Translations under genes and position numbers: made by a program
In this document: piece after piece, positions 34,077 to 45,738 of the stretch
Numbering within the stretch: the stretch's first letter is position 1
Layout: every line of letters begins with the position of its first letter
NCBI GenBank assembly: GCA_039881045.1
Contig: JAYWVB010000011.1
Coordinates: 248,001-312,000, forward strand
DNA from: Chaetomium olivaceum
Lineage: Eukaryota; Ascomycota; Sordariomycetes; Sordariales; Chaetomiaceae
DNA length: 64,000 nt
Direction of reading: 5' to 3'
Notes under the pieces: generated by a model
Database searches by the model: none
What the model was told of the DNA's origin: nothing
The model's input: the letters and a program-made list of their open reading frames with translations, nothing else

Positions 34077-37000
34077 ATGGTTTCGGCACTGTTTATAATG
34101 TTTTTTCTCCTCTGTGTGTGTTTATCACCGGCAGACAGCCTTCTAATACGGCCACATGAGACCGACAAGTTCTTCCTCCCATCATACGACTACATAATTG
34201 TTGGAGGAGGGGTTTCTGGTCTTGTGGTTGCTAATCGGCTTAGCGAGGACTCGAACGGTCAGCGCCCTCTTTTCGCCGGCTGGTCACAGTACTGACAGCA
34301 TTTTAGTGACAGTTCTCGTTCTTGAGGCTGGGGATTTGTAGGGACTTTGACGAATCTCACCAGGAATATTGTCGCTAACACTGTTTGTAGGGATCCCTCC
34401 TCAGATATCGTCACGGTTCCAGGACTGATCGGCCACGGATTTCCCCCAGCCTACAACTGGAATTTCACCACGGCACCCCAGGAGTTTCTGGATAATAACA
34501 CGCGGGACTACGGGCAAGGCCATGTGGTTGGTGGGGGAAGCATTCTCAATGGCATCGTCACTACCCGAGGTGCCCGAGCTGATTATGATGCCTGGGAAGC
34601 ACTGGGAAACACTGGCTGGGGCTGGCAAGACATGCTGGCCTACTTCAAAAAGGTGTGTTTGGGGACACAGTGACAGTCAGACAGTCCATATGCTAAGACG
34701 CAACAGAGCGAGAAGTTCTCAATTGGCTTATCCCAGGAGCGCGCCAGAGCACTCCATATCAGGCCCGACCAGTCTGTTCATGGCACCAGCGGCCCCCTCG
34801 AGGTCACATATCCCAACTTTCTCTACAACCAATCCAGTAGGCCAGCCCTACCACGATCCCGTCAAGCAATCACAGGCTAACAGCACCCAGCCAACTTTCT
34901 TCGCGGTCTCTCTGAGCTAGGGGTGCCCCTGCTCGCAGACCCAAACGCGGGCGTGGCCGTGGGAGCCATGATCGCCCCGGCGAGCATGTCGGCCAGCAAC
35001 CAGTCGAGGATGGACAGCAGAACGGCCTATCTCGACCCTGTGTTAGACAGGCCAAATCTGCATTTGGCTGTTGGGCAGACTGTCACTCGTCTTCTCATTG
35101 AGTCTAATGGCACCACAAACGCTGGCGATTCCCCTTTTGGGCGTCTGGCTCGGGCATACGGAGTTGAGGTAGATAACCGGAATGTAGCTAGAGAATTGTC
35201 GACCTGGGCTGACCGGAGACAGTATACCACCTCCGCTGCGTCTCCGCGCCAACAAGTGTTGTGCAACAGAGAGGTTATCCTCGCCGCCGGCGCCATCATC
35301 TCGCCGGCTCTACTTCAAGTGTCTGGGATTGGCCCAGTCGACCTCCTGAACGAGCTGGGCGTTCCGGTAAAGGTTGACCTCCCGGGGGTGGGACAGAACT
35401 TCCAAGATCATCCTATGGTTGGGGTGTTCTACAACTGTGAGTTGTCACGTCCGTTTCCGAACAGGTCCGCTAATAAGACGCAGACACCAAACCCGGTCTC
35501 TTCACAACCAGAAACCTCACCGGCGACACGCTCCTCCAAGCCAAAGAAGCCTACTTTACTAATCGCACGGGTGGGTTTTTTTTTACCTCTCCCTTCCATT
35601 TAAACGTTTTTTAATTAACACTCCGGCCACAGGCCCGTGGACAACCCCCCTAATAACCACCCTCGCCTTTGCCCACCTCAGCCATCTCACCGCCAACACC
35701 ACCAACAACACCGCCACCACTTCCCTCCTCAGCACCCTCCTCGCCACAACTAAACCCCCGCTGAACCTCACCACCCCCCTCAACCTCACCACCCCCCTCA
35801 ACACAACAGCCCTCAACACAACCCCCCTCAACACAACCCCCCTCCACCGCCACCTCCACCACCTCCCCCCCACCACAAAGCAACACCCGACCCTCCTAGC
35901 AGGGTACGGCGCGCAGCTCACCCTGCTCACAGAAACGCTCCTCCTCCTCCTCCCCAACCCGGCCGTCGCCGCCCTCGAGCTCATGGCCGACTCCCTCGGC
36001 ACCCTGACCGTGGCGGTGCAGCACCCTTTTAGTCGGGGGACTGTGAGGGCGAGGTGTGCGGATCTGTTGTTTGGTGAGTATCTACCTGGTGGTGAGGGTG
36101 ATGGTGGTGAGGGTCAGGATGGTGGTGAGGGTCAGGATGGTGGTGAGGGTCAGGATGGTGGTGAGGGTCAGGATGGTGGTGAGGGTCAGGATGGTGGTGA
36201 GGGTAAGGATGGTGGTGAGGGTCAGGATGGTGGTGAGGGTCAGGATGGTGGTGAGGGTCAGGATGGTGGTGAGGGTCAGGATGGTGGTGAGGGTCAGGAT
36301 GGTGGTGAGGGTCAGGATGGTGGTGAGGATCAGGATGGTGGTGGCCGTGGTGATGGTGGGGATAGGGATGGGATGGGAGTGATGGGCAAGGTACAGGGAG
36401 GAGAAGGGGTTACAGTGGCGATGGTGGCGGCGGCGTGGCGCGCAACATCGCGCTGGACCCGCGGTACTGCTCCCACCCGGCCGACTGTGCGCTGCTGGTG
36501 GCCGGGGTGGGGATGAGTGGGCGGGTGGTGCGGACGAGGGCGATGCGCGAGTTGGAGCCGCGGCCGGAGGCTATTTTCGGTTCTTTTGGTGGTGATGATG
36601 GTGATGATGGCGACGGTGATGGTGATGGTGATGGTGATGATGGCGACGGTGAAGGGGAGGGTGGTGAGGACGAAAAGAAGGTGCTGGAGATGGTCAAGCG
36701 GCGGGTGCAGACCGAGTTTCACGCTTCGGGGACCACGGCCATGATGCCCTTGGCTCTGGGGGGCGTGGTTAGCCCGAGGCTGGTGGTGTATGGCACGGCG
36801 AATGTGAGGGTGGTGGATGCCGGGATCATGCCGCTGGTTGTGGGGGCTCATATACAGGCGGCCGTGTATGCGGTTGCGGAGAAGGTATGCTCTCTTTTCT
36901 TTTGGCTGTGTTATGTCTTGCTCTACTTTTCTTTGGCATCTAGTGGTGTCGGGGATACACATGAACACGATGCTGACAGACGGGACAGGCGGCGGATCTC

Positions 37001-37090
37001 ATCAAGGAGGACAACAAGCGTAATGCCAATCGGCATCTCAGGTCCCGCAAAGGCAACCAGGATATTCACGGCGGCCATCCACCATCTTGA
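34077..37090 (+). CDS. GMC-family FAD oxidoreductase, secreted, nine exons
   Basis: This is a glucose-methanol-choline family enzyme that oxidises an alcohol-type substrate with FAD; the substrate is not predictable. Nine exons join without a break: 34077-34257, 34307-34337, 34391-34652, 34707-34836, 34891-35436, 35484-35570, 35633-36073, 36397-36884 and 36989-37090, giving 755 residues. The start has a Kozak-like CCACCATGG and a signal peptide (MVSALFIMFFLLCVCL). The FAD-binding GGGVSGL motif, a VVGGGSILNG motif and the second GMC signature (AAGAIISPALLQVSGIG) are present. The C-terminal part has FHASGTTAMMP and VVDAGIMP; the usual second catalytic His/Asn region reads VVGAHIQA. Exon 7 carries an Asn/Thr/Leu-rich repeat and exon 8 a Gly/Asp-rich insert, both unusual for the family. 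Intron 7 contains a minisatellite. Confidence 0.9.
35690..35880 (+). repeat. Degenerate TTPLN coding repeat rich in N-glycosylation sequons
   Basis: Imperfect units encode Asn-Thr-Thr and Leu-Thr-Thr-Pro-Leu-Asn patterns within exon 7 of the GMC oxidoreductase. Many Asn-X-Thr sequons result. The + strand is nearly free of G over this stretch. Confidence 0.85.
36074..36396 (+). other. Intron 7 of the GMC oxidoreductase, enlarged by a minisatellite
   Basis: The donor GTGAGT follows TTGTTTG at 36073 and the acceptor TACAG ends at 36396. Splicing here is needed to bring DLLFG into frame with GRRRGYSGDGGGG and then NIALDPRYCSHPADC, which resumes the GMC fold. At 323 nt it is several times longer than the other introns of this gene (about 49-104 nt). 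The excess is the tandem repeat. Confidence 0.8.
36106..36339 (+). repeat. 18-bp minisatellite, 13 copies
   Basis: Thirteen head-to-tail copies of GGTGAGGGTCAGGATGGT fill 234 bases with only a few substitutions (one GGGTAAG and one GGATCAG variant). The unit length is a multiple of three and no stop codon arises in any + strand frame. Each copy holds GGTGAG, which resembles the 5' splice-site consensus and the real donor at 36073/36074. Confidence 0.97.
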
Positions 37091-37470
37091 GCTAATATCG
37101 GGGAAAGGGGCCCAGCTATCACTAATCGGTCTACTCTCAGAGGGTAAGGCCATGTCAGCGTATATTCGGCGGAGGAGAGTTTGCATTGTTTGATCATGGG
37201 GTGTAATAGCAGGAGGATTGTAATCGGCAAACATCAGCTTATTGTAGCTAGTCTACCAAACCCAACCAATTGTAAACACAATAAAATCACCCCAAAGGGC
37301 CTAAAGAACGTTATCTAACCACACCTGCATCATCTGCTTCCATATCCTGGGTATCAGTGCAAATTCGTTTTCCAGACATCACCCAACCATTACCACATAT
37401 TCCTTCCTCCCTCCACCACCACCCACTCATTAATCTCAATCCACCCTCCTATCCAAAACAAGCGATACAC
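37091..37470. other. Convergent intergenic region
   Basis: This 380-base stretch separates the stop of the GMC oxidoreductase (+) from the stop of the PHM7/CSC1-type channel (-). It is A/C-rich towards 37470. It should hold both 3' untranslated regions. No gene is seen. Confidence 0.6.
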
Positions 37471-40376
37471 CTAGAAATAAACCTTCTCCTCCCAGACAGG
37501 CGGACGGCTGCCCTCATGATCCCAGACCAACTTTCCATTCTCATCCAGCTCGCAACCCTCATCAGTGATGGGGATAACACGGCTGGTATGAGCGACCTCC
37601 TGCTTGGACACACCCGCAGCATCCGAGGGGATCCACAGCAGCGGGGTGCCGCTGGTCACGGAGGGCGGGTGGTAGGCGTTGGCAGCGACCTCGTCCGAGT
37701 AAGGGTCGAGCTGCAGGCCGCGCGGGACGAGGGCGCGCAGGATGGTGTAGTCGGCGTAGATCCAGGGCTTGAGGAAGGGTGAGAACGTTGCCGGCCTGGC
37801 CGGTGGTCTTGCGGGCCTCGCGCGCGTGGCTGACGGCCTCTTCGGTGGCGTCGATGACGCCGTCGCCGTCGAGGTCGTGGTGGGCGCCGTTGCTGGAGCC
37901 GCCGACGGCGGCGGCGACGGTGGCGGCGCCCTTCTCGGCGTCGAGTAGGCGCACGTTCTCCTCCTCGGCGAGCAGGGTCAGGGGCAGGTTGTACAGCAGC
38001 GGGTCGAGGGCCGAGTTAAGCGAGAGGTGGAAGAGCACGGTGAAGACGAGGAAGATGACCATGAGGACGAGCGGCCCGGGCGCGACGGAGGCACCGAACA
38101 GGCCGATCATGCACACCTCGGCGAGGTAGATGCCGGTGAAGAGCTGCTTGATGGCCTTGGGGTAGATGAGGCCGCGGGTGTCGATCTGGGTGTCGGTCAC
38201 GAAGAAGATGTTGTAGCGCCAGGCGAAGTAGAAGAGGAACATGGCGACGGTGGCCCAGCCGAGCATCAGCGGGGCGATGCACGAGTAGGTGATGGCTGAT
38301 GAGTTAGTTAGCAAAACTCCATGGGAACCCCGGGGAGGAGAACGGTGCTTACCAATAACCACAATGTTAGTGTAGACAGGCAGGGTGCTGCCCCACGAGA
38401 TGGCGCTCAGATTGGACCACTTCTGGTAGAGAGCACGCGGGGTGTTGGCCAGGAACTTGTACAGCAGGGAGAAGATGAAGAAGCCGACGACCTGGGTCAG
38501 CACGCTGGTGGCGATGGTCAAGCCCTGGACGATGAAGTAGGAAATGTACAGGTTAGAAGCCTTGGGCAAGTTGTTGGCCAGGATGGAAGGGGCGCTCGTG
38601 GGGTTGTTGACAATCTGCTCGGCGACGGCGGTGGCAGACGAGGCCACGGTGGCGACGAGGAAGACTTGGATAACCTGGAAGGCGAAGTAGGCGTTTTGGG
38701 TGAACAGCTCGACTCTCGAGACCGAGGGCTCTCCGGCCAGCTTGGCGCACACTGCTTCTTGTTAGCTAGGTTCTGCGTCGGCACACATACAGGGAGAGAG
38801 ATTCTGGACATACAGCGCATGATGATGGGAACCAAGGACATCAGAATGGACAGCAGAACGGAGGGCAACAGGCCGGTCACAACGCCCATGATGACGTCCG
38901 GGATCTTGTCCAGCCATCTGAGGAAGCTGATGCTCTTGAGGAAGTCGATGTTGCTGACGATACCGACAAAGGCGACGGGAATGGCCCAGAAGAGGATCAA
39001 GGCAGCAATGAAGGCCAGCACGGCGTAGCGGCGGATGACCTTCTGCCACCAGGGGATGGCGAGCGACTTCCAGATGACCTCGCCGGGCCGGATGCCGACG
39101 TACTTGGGGGTCATGTGCAGGCCCTGGTGATGAGCGAGGATCTGCGAAGCGCCCTCGGCATCGGACTGGGTGCGGAACTCGACGAAGACGCCCGGGATGT
39201 TCTTGAAGCCTCCGGCGCGGTACTTGGCCTGGGCCTCGTCGACCTTGGGGATGAGGCACTCCAGCTCGGTGCGGCACCAGTTGATGGTGTCGACCTTCTT
39301 GCCGACCAAACCAAGAAATCCAAGACGGTGGCTCGGGCGCTTCTTGGGAGGCACCCAGCGAGCGGCGATGCTGCCGGACTCGGCGTCGCCGACGATGGGG
39401 GCCTTGTCGGCCTCCTCGGGGGAGGCGCCCTTCTTGATGGCGTCCTGGCGTGCCTTGTTGGCGAGCTTGATCAGCTTGACCTCGGCCTTCTCGAGGCGCA
39501 TGGCGGCCTTGTCGCGGTCCTCGACCAGCTGGTCGACCTCCTTGGTGTCGCCGGTGATCCAGACGTTCTTGACGGCGGCGCCAAAGACCTTGCGGATGCT
39601 CGCCTCGTTCAGGTAGGGCTCCGGGACCGAGGTGAACAGCACAGTGCGAGACGAGAGGCGGTCGGCGTAGAAGGGGCTCAGCAGGAAGGCTTGGCGCAGG
39701 TTGATGAAGAAGATGCACTCGCGCATGATCAGGTACATGACGAAGCCGAAGTAGGCCCAGCCGACGAAGCAGTGGGCGTAGTAGCGGTTGTACTGGTTCT
39801 TTTGGTCGATGTTGGCGTACGACAGGATGTTGAGCTCGGTCTGGATGCCGCCGCCAGTGGCGTTGACGGGGAAGAGGACGGGCCATGTGATGCAGCAGCC
39901 GACGAAGCACAGGGTCAGGGCCATGCGAAGGTAGCGGAGGTAGAGGTAGGCATCGAGAGACTGGTGCTGGAGGGCATAGACGTCGGGTATCTTCCAGAAG
40001 CTCCCTACCCAGTTGAACAAGCCGCTGGGGAGGGGAGGGGAACGCTCGCTAGGGATATGTTAGTGCTGGAGACTGCAAAGGGAAGAAAGAGTCAGGTCTG
40101 GACTGTACCCCTCGCGCAGACTCCCGAGGTAGGTTCTCGGGGCATAGTAGCGTCTCTGGCTCTTTCTCAAGACCAAGAAGATGGCGATGTAGATAGCAGA
40201 GATGAGTGCGACCGGGGCGAGGGTCGCGATCATGCCTGCATAGGTACTGCTGTCAGCTTCCAGCCCGGAGGTGGTTCGGTTCGGTGTCACATTCACATGG
40301 ACCCAAGACCCAACCAAGCGCGTGGGAACTTACCCGAGAGGGAACTCGAGTCGGGTTGTTCTTCGTCGCTACTCAT
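37471..40376 (-). CDS. CSC1/OSCA/PHM7-type calcium-permeable stress-gated channel (frame broken once)
   Basis: This is a multi-span membrane protein of the OSCA/TMEM63 superfamily (fungal CSC1, RSN1, PHM7), osmotically or mechanically gated cation channels. The start MSSDEEQPDSSS is at 40376. Introns at 40236-40333, about 40040-40106, about 38765-38815 and 38296-38352 join the exons. The N-terminal span (MIATLAPVALISAIYIAIFL) is followed by the late-exocytosis region, a large cytosolic domain with an RRM-like fold (GVFVEFRTQSDA), and the channel core (SNLSAISWGSTLPVYTN). The C-terminal PHM7-type extension runs from FLKPWIYADY to the stop. The frame changes near 37784-37788, between GQAGN and FSPFLKPW, by either one extra or two missing bases. 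Expected length is about 870 residues. Confidence 0.92.
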
Positions 40377-42718
40377 GATGGCGACAGTGCAGAATCACTC
40401 TGCGGGCCCCTGGATTGGTGTTTTTCGATATTTGGGTATTTTGGGTATTTGGTGTCGACGACGTTGATGATGACGACGACGACAACAACGACAATGCCCG
40501 GGAAAAAAGGTCCCTTTGGGGCAGTGTGCGGTCTGAAACAGGCGTGTCAGATCACGAAATGATGGTAGGAAACGGCATTGACAGGTACGGGAGCGGGTTG
40601 GTATTCGTTATGAAGGTCGGGCCCTGGCCAAGGCGCTTGCGGCCGCCAGTGGGAGTGTTTCGGTAGGGAGCACAAGCTGGAAGCAACCGACTGGTAGGTA
40701 ATACCGTAATGCAAACCTCATGCAACGCGAAGAGGGGCGCGTTTGGCTGAGACAAGGAGACAAGGAGACAAGGGGCAGCTCAATTGGCGCTGGGGCTGGC
40801 TTCCAGGTTTGGGGGGAAAGTGGGAAAATGCAGGGGAGGTCCAAGGAGCTGAAGGACAGCTAATTTGCACCTCTTGCTCTTTCCAGGTTTCCTCTCTGGA
40901 CCCTTAAAAAAAAATCAATCGAACGGCATTGTGTCATGAGATGTTTAAAATACACTTCCATACTTTGTAATGTACCCGCGGATACGTTCAAAGTGCATCA
41001 TTGTCTGGCCAGGAAGCCAGCTTTGTTCCCTTGGCTGACACTCCCAAAACGCCATCTTGGAAAGTTGACGGCACTCGCCGGCGTTCAATGACGCAGGACC
41101 CTTCCAATCGCCGGTAGAAGTGTGGGGCATTGCAATTTTGAGCAGCTGGACCAGGGTCACGGCAATCGCGCGCGATGCAACCCTACCTGAAAGCTGCAAA
41201 TCTCGAAAGTGGATTCAGTGGGTTTGGTGGGTTCGGTGGGCCAGCCTCTCACAGCTTCCCAGCGACATTCAAGCATCTTCCATCTCCACGGGCCTTGAAT
41301 CATCTCAAAAGCTCAACATCTTCCCCGTTCCCATCTTGTCGAGCACTTGCAGCAAACTACTGTGTAACAGGCTGACAACAAACGTATCTCCTCATGATAA
41401 ACCGAGCACACACCACATGCGACCGTAGCCTGTCTTTAGCTTTGGCAATGTCTCAGGTGCAATGACGGCACCAAACCTTGTTGAGAAGACAACGCAGCAA
41501 GCCATCTCCCAGTCCGTTTTGGTGCGTTGGGCTTGCTCTGGCTTGCTCTGGCTTGTTCTTGGTTGCTGTCCCGATCGAAAGCCACGCTCCATCGGTTCGC
41601 CATCTGGCCGACCATCCATTTGCAGATCCCATCCAGGTCCTGGTTCACCCCCGCATTGCAGGGTCCCCACTCCCATCTGCCTTGTTGCACTTGTGTCACC
41701 ACATCACAACAAGGTGACAAGATCTGGGAAGCGACCTGGGAGTCGCTTGTTATCCAGCCGCTTCTTGTTGATCTGCGATGCTAATCGTACCATTCTAACT
41801 AACTATGGGCCAGTCACATTCTTCGCCGAGTGTCACATGTTGCTCAGATCCAAGAAGTCGATTTTGGTAGTTTGTCGCCGACTGATCGGATGGGAATTGC
41901 CACCATAGCAGCCATGGTTAGGGATCGATTCTCGCGGGCCGGAGTTGACGCTCCCGAATTGGCCCCTGGTCACGTCTGGACGCGCCGCTTCCCAACCACA
42001 CGGCTCAGCTGTCCAAGCATCGCCCTCCCAATTGAGCAGTCAGCTAGCTGGCAGGGGTTCCACCACCAATGCTGTGTCACCTAATCCGGCCTTTGCTTGC
42101 CAAACACCGCCGCCGCGCAACACAGCTGTATACGGAGGAGATTATGTACAGATGCTCCATTATCACGAGTTGGTGTTGCAGCCGTCCAAAGTGACGGACT
42201 GTTTCTCAACCTGAGACGACGATGCTGCGGCATCAATAACTGCAATGGGCTTGTAAGCGCTTTGTGAAGAGGAGCTCTGTAATAACTAGTTATTGTGGTG
42301 TTCATCTGCTGGTGGGAAGACCACTCCGAGATGATAGCCCTTCGTTTCATCGAGCTGCTCACTCCTCATTCCGTTGCATTCCAGTACCGATTACTCTATT
42401 CGTATTTTGTATGGCCATGAGCTTACATCCTCAGCCCAGCGTCAAGAACGGGAATATTACCTATGTAGACTGCCGCTTCCGTCCATGCAGTTGCAGCCTT
42501 CTCTTTGTTTAAGCATGCACCCCGACAAAGCCCACAATGGCTCAGGGGCTGTAAACGACGCACACGGCTTGACCACTGCATCTTGACAATGGGTGTCCCT
42601 CCTATGAAGAGGGTAGAGGGCCTGCCGTCCCGAAACACAGTCTCATCATCGAGCCAGCTACGCGAGACATCCCCATCGGACTACCTTGCTACATTGTCGA
42701 TATCACCCTGTCAGAACC
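40377..42718. other. Intergenic region
   Basis: About 2.3 kb between the divergently transcribed channel gene (-) and the next + strand gene, so it must contain both promoters. It holds an ACG/AAC-rich tract near 40465-40495 and a near-perfect repeat of GCTTGCTCTG near 41530-41550. Open frames here are short, overlapping and without coding bias. No RNA gene was recognised. Confidence 0.5.
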
Positions 42719-44491
42719 ATGACCAACGTAGCCCGCAGAGCCGTTCCGGTGCACCTAGCCGAGCATGAGGATGACGACCACGCCGAGCAGAGGGGCTACA
42801 TCAAGGGCACTGACTTTTCGCTGCCGTACTTCTCGCAGTGGTCGCGCCTACACGAGTCCGAAGTCAGCGACGGCCTGCTCCGCCATGTCAGCTGCGGCTA
42901 CCTCTCGACGCACGGCGTGCCGCCGACGCTGCTCGCCCTCAAACAGCACGCCCAGTCACTGTGCGTGCTCATCCACGCGCTGAACCCGACCCTGAAGTCT
43001 GCCGAGATCGCCAGCAGCGGCCCGGCCAAGCCAGAGTCCAAGAAAAAGGGGCAGGCGGCGGCGGTTACCGAGACGGGTGAGGACACGCTGGGCCTCCGGT
43101 ACAAGCTCAACGACGCCTTCGACTTCCTGACGGACCTGAGCGTGCCCTATACCAACGACGACCCCAACCACCACAAGCCCCTGACGGGCCTCGCCAACGA
43201 GGTGCGCGGCCGCCACGAGGTCCTCGGCACGACCTACCACTGCCCCTTCGCCGAGCACCAGCCGCGCGGCCACGGCGAGAAGCAGAAGCCCTACGCCAAC
43301 CACCACAACCTCATCATGCACGCCAACGCCTGCCTCGAGCGCCTCGACCACGAGTTCAGCAGCACCGGCGGCCTGATGAGTCTGCTGCCCACCACCCCGC
43401 AAACCACCACCACCTCCTCCTCCTCCTCAACCACCAACCCCCAAACCACCAACCCCCACCCCCAAACCCAACCCGACCTCACCAACGCCCGCCAAACCCT
43501 CCTCGGCCAATGGCTCCTCTTCACGCAAGCGCTCGTCGCGCGCATGCACGAGCTGGAGCGGTCCCACGCCAACGCCCTCGACGCCTTGGCGGGCGAGGCC
43601 GCCATCCCCCACCACCAATCCCTTGCCGTCCAGGGAGGAGGAGGAGGCCCCCCCCCCCAGGGGCACACCGCGGGCCGCGTCGTCGCCTACCCGCAGGACC
43701 GCTGGGTGCTGGCGAATTGCGGGGACGACGTGTTTGCGACGGTGCATGCCATGTTGGATCGCGTCGAGGCGGTGGGGAGGGTGAGGGGGCGGGCGTGGAG
43801 GGCCGCGGGCGTGGTGGGCGATCGGTTGTGGGTTGCTTCTTCTTCTTCTGGTGGTAGTAGTGGTGGTGGTAGTAGTGGTGGTGGTAAGGGCGGTGGTGAT
43901 GGTGGTGTTGCTGGGGGAGTGGGTGACTACGCGCGGGGGATTGTGGCCGTGGATATCATGACGCGGTATTACCGGCTGGCGGGGTCGGGGCGCAACACGC
44001 TGTTTGTGGTGCCGGCCTGGGAGCACCACCCCGGAGTGGAGGCGTCGCGCGAGGCGGAACGGGCGCCGACGGTGGTGGCTTGCCCGCAACCTAAGTTCCC
44101 CGAGCGGGCGACCGAGCTGGAGAAGCGCTACACGGCGCGCATCAATCATGCGCAGCGTGTGGAGGTAGAGAACTTGCGCGTGCGCAGCGAGGCGGAGGAG
44201 CTGCGCGGGGAGGTTGCGGTGCTGCGCCGGCAGAACGAGACGCTGGCGCGTTCGCGGGATGCGCTGATGCTGGCGGTTGGGGAGGGCGGTGGTAAGGCTG
44301 GGGAGGGGGATGGCATGGATGGGGTGAAGCTGGCGGGCAAGGTGCACGAGCAGAGGGAGCGGGCGGCCAAGGCGGAGCGGGAGGTGGAGGCTGTGAGGGA
44401 GGAAAGGGATGGTGCGCTGGAGAGGGAGTTGTTGCTTGAGGAGGTGGATGAATTGAGAAGGGAGCTGGCTGCGATTAGGGGTAGGCGGTAG
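42719..44491 (+). CDS. Unrecognised protein with C-terminal coiled coil
   Basis: I do not recognise this family. A single intact exon encodes about 590 residues from MTNVARRAVPVHLAEHE; this ATG is preferred because coding-like sequence begins there. The N-terminal third is well folded-looking (GTDFSLPYFSQWSRLHESE, ALKQHAQSLCVLIHAL) and contains His/Cys positions such as TTYHCPF. A Thr/Ser/Pro/Gln-rich linker and a long helix (GQWLLFTQALVARMHELERS) follow. A second region has RVVAYPQDRWVLANCGDDVF, and a Ser/Gly run lies near 43840-43890. The last 130 residues form a heptad-rich coiled coil, from RATELEKRYTARINHAQ to the end. It could be a structural or scaffold protein, but no function can be assigned. 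There are no frame breaks. Confidence 0.8.
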   Translation: MTNVARRAVPVHLAEHEDDDHAEQRGYIKGTDFSLPYFSQWSRLHESEVSDGLLRHVSCGYLSTHGVPPTLLALKQHAQSLCVLIHALNPTLKSAEIASSGPAKPESKKKGQAAAVTETGEDTLGLRYKLNDAFDFLTDLSVPYTNDDPNHHKPLTGLANEVRGRHEVLGTTYHCPFAEHQPRGHGEKQKPYANHHNLIMHANACLERLDHEFSSTGGLMSLLPTTPQTTTTSSSSSTTNPQTTNPHPQTQPDLTNARQTLLGQWLLFTQALVARMHELERSHANALDALAGEAAIPHHQSLAVQGGGGGPPPQGHTAGRVVAYPQDRWVLANCGDDVFATVHAMLDRVEAVGRVRGRAWRAAGVVGDRLWVASSSSGGSSGGGSSGGGKGGGDGGVAGGVGDYARGIVAVDIMTRYYRLAGSGRNTLFVVPAWEHHPGVEASREAERAPTVVACPQPKFPERATELEKRYTARINHAQRVEVENLRVRSEAEELRGEVAVLRRQNETLARSRDALMLAVGEGGGKAGEGDGMDGVKLAGKVHEQRERAAKAEREVEAVREERDGALERELLLEEVDELRRELAAIRGRR

Positions 44492-45738
44492 GGGCATTAG
44501 TCTTTTCTCCTTTTTGACATGGCGTTTTGAGGTTCTAACTATCTCGTGTTTGTTGTACTTGTTCTGTCTGATTACGATTACAACGTTTTACATAGCATCC
44601 GAAATATGCGTGTTGGAAATGGAGGAGTGTCGTTGTTAACTTTTATTTAGGTGAACTTGGGCGTATCTGCATGGCTCACTCGAGAGACATAAATAATTTG
44701 ACTGTCAGTCTCTGAATAAAAGAAGCCGAACTCTAAAGAAAACAAGTTCGTGTAAACCTGAAATAAAATAGAAAAGCAAGAGAATGAACGATAGAGGAAA
44801 AGGATAGGAAAAATAGAACTCGAATAAAAGGTAAATATTAATTTGAGCAAAGGACCTTCTTTCGACTTCTCGGACTGATGTTTCGCTCCTACAATTTGAG
44901 CCTCTACACTTGGAGTCAGGCTTTCTCTGCCCATATAGTGGCTGCTCTTCACTACAATCCATCACCTCGAATTAATTGTTGTGTCTGAGGTTTGTGTCAC
45001 ACACCCCCCTCCTCCGAACTTCCCCTTCTGGATGTTGCCGTAGCAACGGTATGCATCCAAGCCCACCCGCCACTCCGAGATGGGAGCTGACTTTTTGGGA
45101 CATGGCTTGGAAAACCACCAAAACCTGCAGATAACAAAAGACATTGACCAATGACGACCGTGAGCTGCCCACCCAGCCAAGATAGCATGTGCAGCCGCGC
45201 AAGCCCGGTGAGGGATGGACGGTGTGGCGGGGAGACCGGTCTATGTAAGTCTGGACCGGTTTGTTGACATTCCCTGATTGAACCCCTCAGTTCACCGGAG
45301 ACGGGATTCCACTTTACTTGACCTTGCTATGCCCTGTCCTGCCCTGCCTGCCCTGCCTGCTCTGCTGTAGACCACATCTGGCTTTTTCTTTCTACCCAGT
45401 CGATTGATGCCAGATCATCCTGCATCTGCTGGTGTTCCATTATGATAATGCCTTGATCTATTCTTATTATTGCTTTATCGTTTGGAGTTGCCCTCTAAAT
45501 TCGAAAATCCAGGCCAGGGATAGACATCCCCGTGTCATCGAGGGGTCCGTCTGGCGCTGTGGAATCTACCAGGTCTCTACCCGTACTCCTTCGTATACGA
45601 GAGTTGGGCAAACGAGACACTGCGTCATTTCCGTCATTCCCCACGGCATCCCTCGTACGGACACGGCAATCTACAGAGCAATGCGGAGCTAAGCGAGGCG
45701 ACCACTATTGCGGCCTCCTATCAACCATCTCACCTCCC
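44492..45738. other. Intergenic region with A/T-rich patch and CCTGC repeats
   Basis: An A/T-rich stretch at about 44640-44870 is followed by ordinary sequence. A CCTGCC-type imperfect tandem repeat occurs at 45325-45366. No supported coding sequence was found. The promoter and leader of the kelch-type gene should lie in the right half. Confidence 0.5.

Noticed and set aside
36056..36382. Tandem repeat could be read as a CRISPR array or as a repetitive protein (GGEGQDG or MVVRVR units).
   Set aside because: There are no unique spacers, the units are directly adjacent, and the GMC fold resumes only if the stretch is spliced out.
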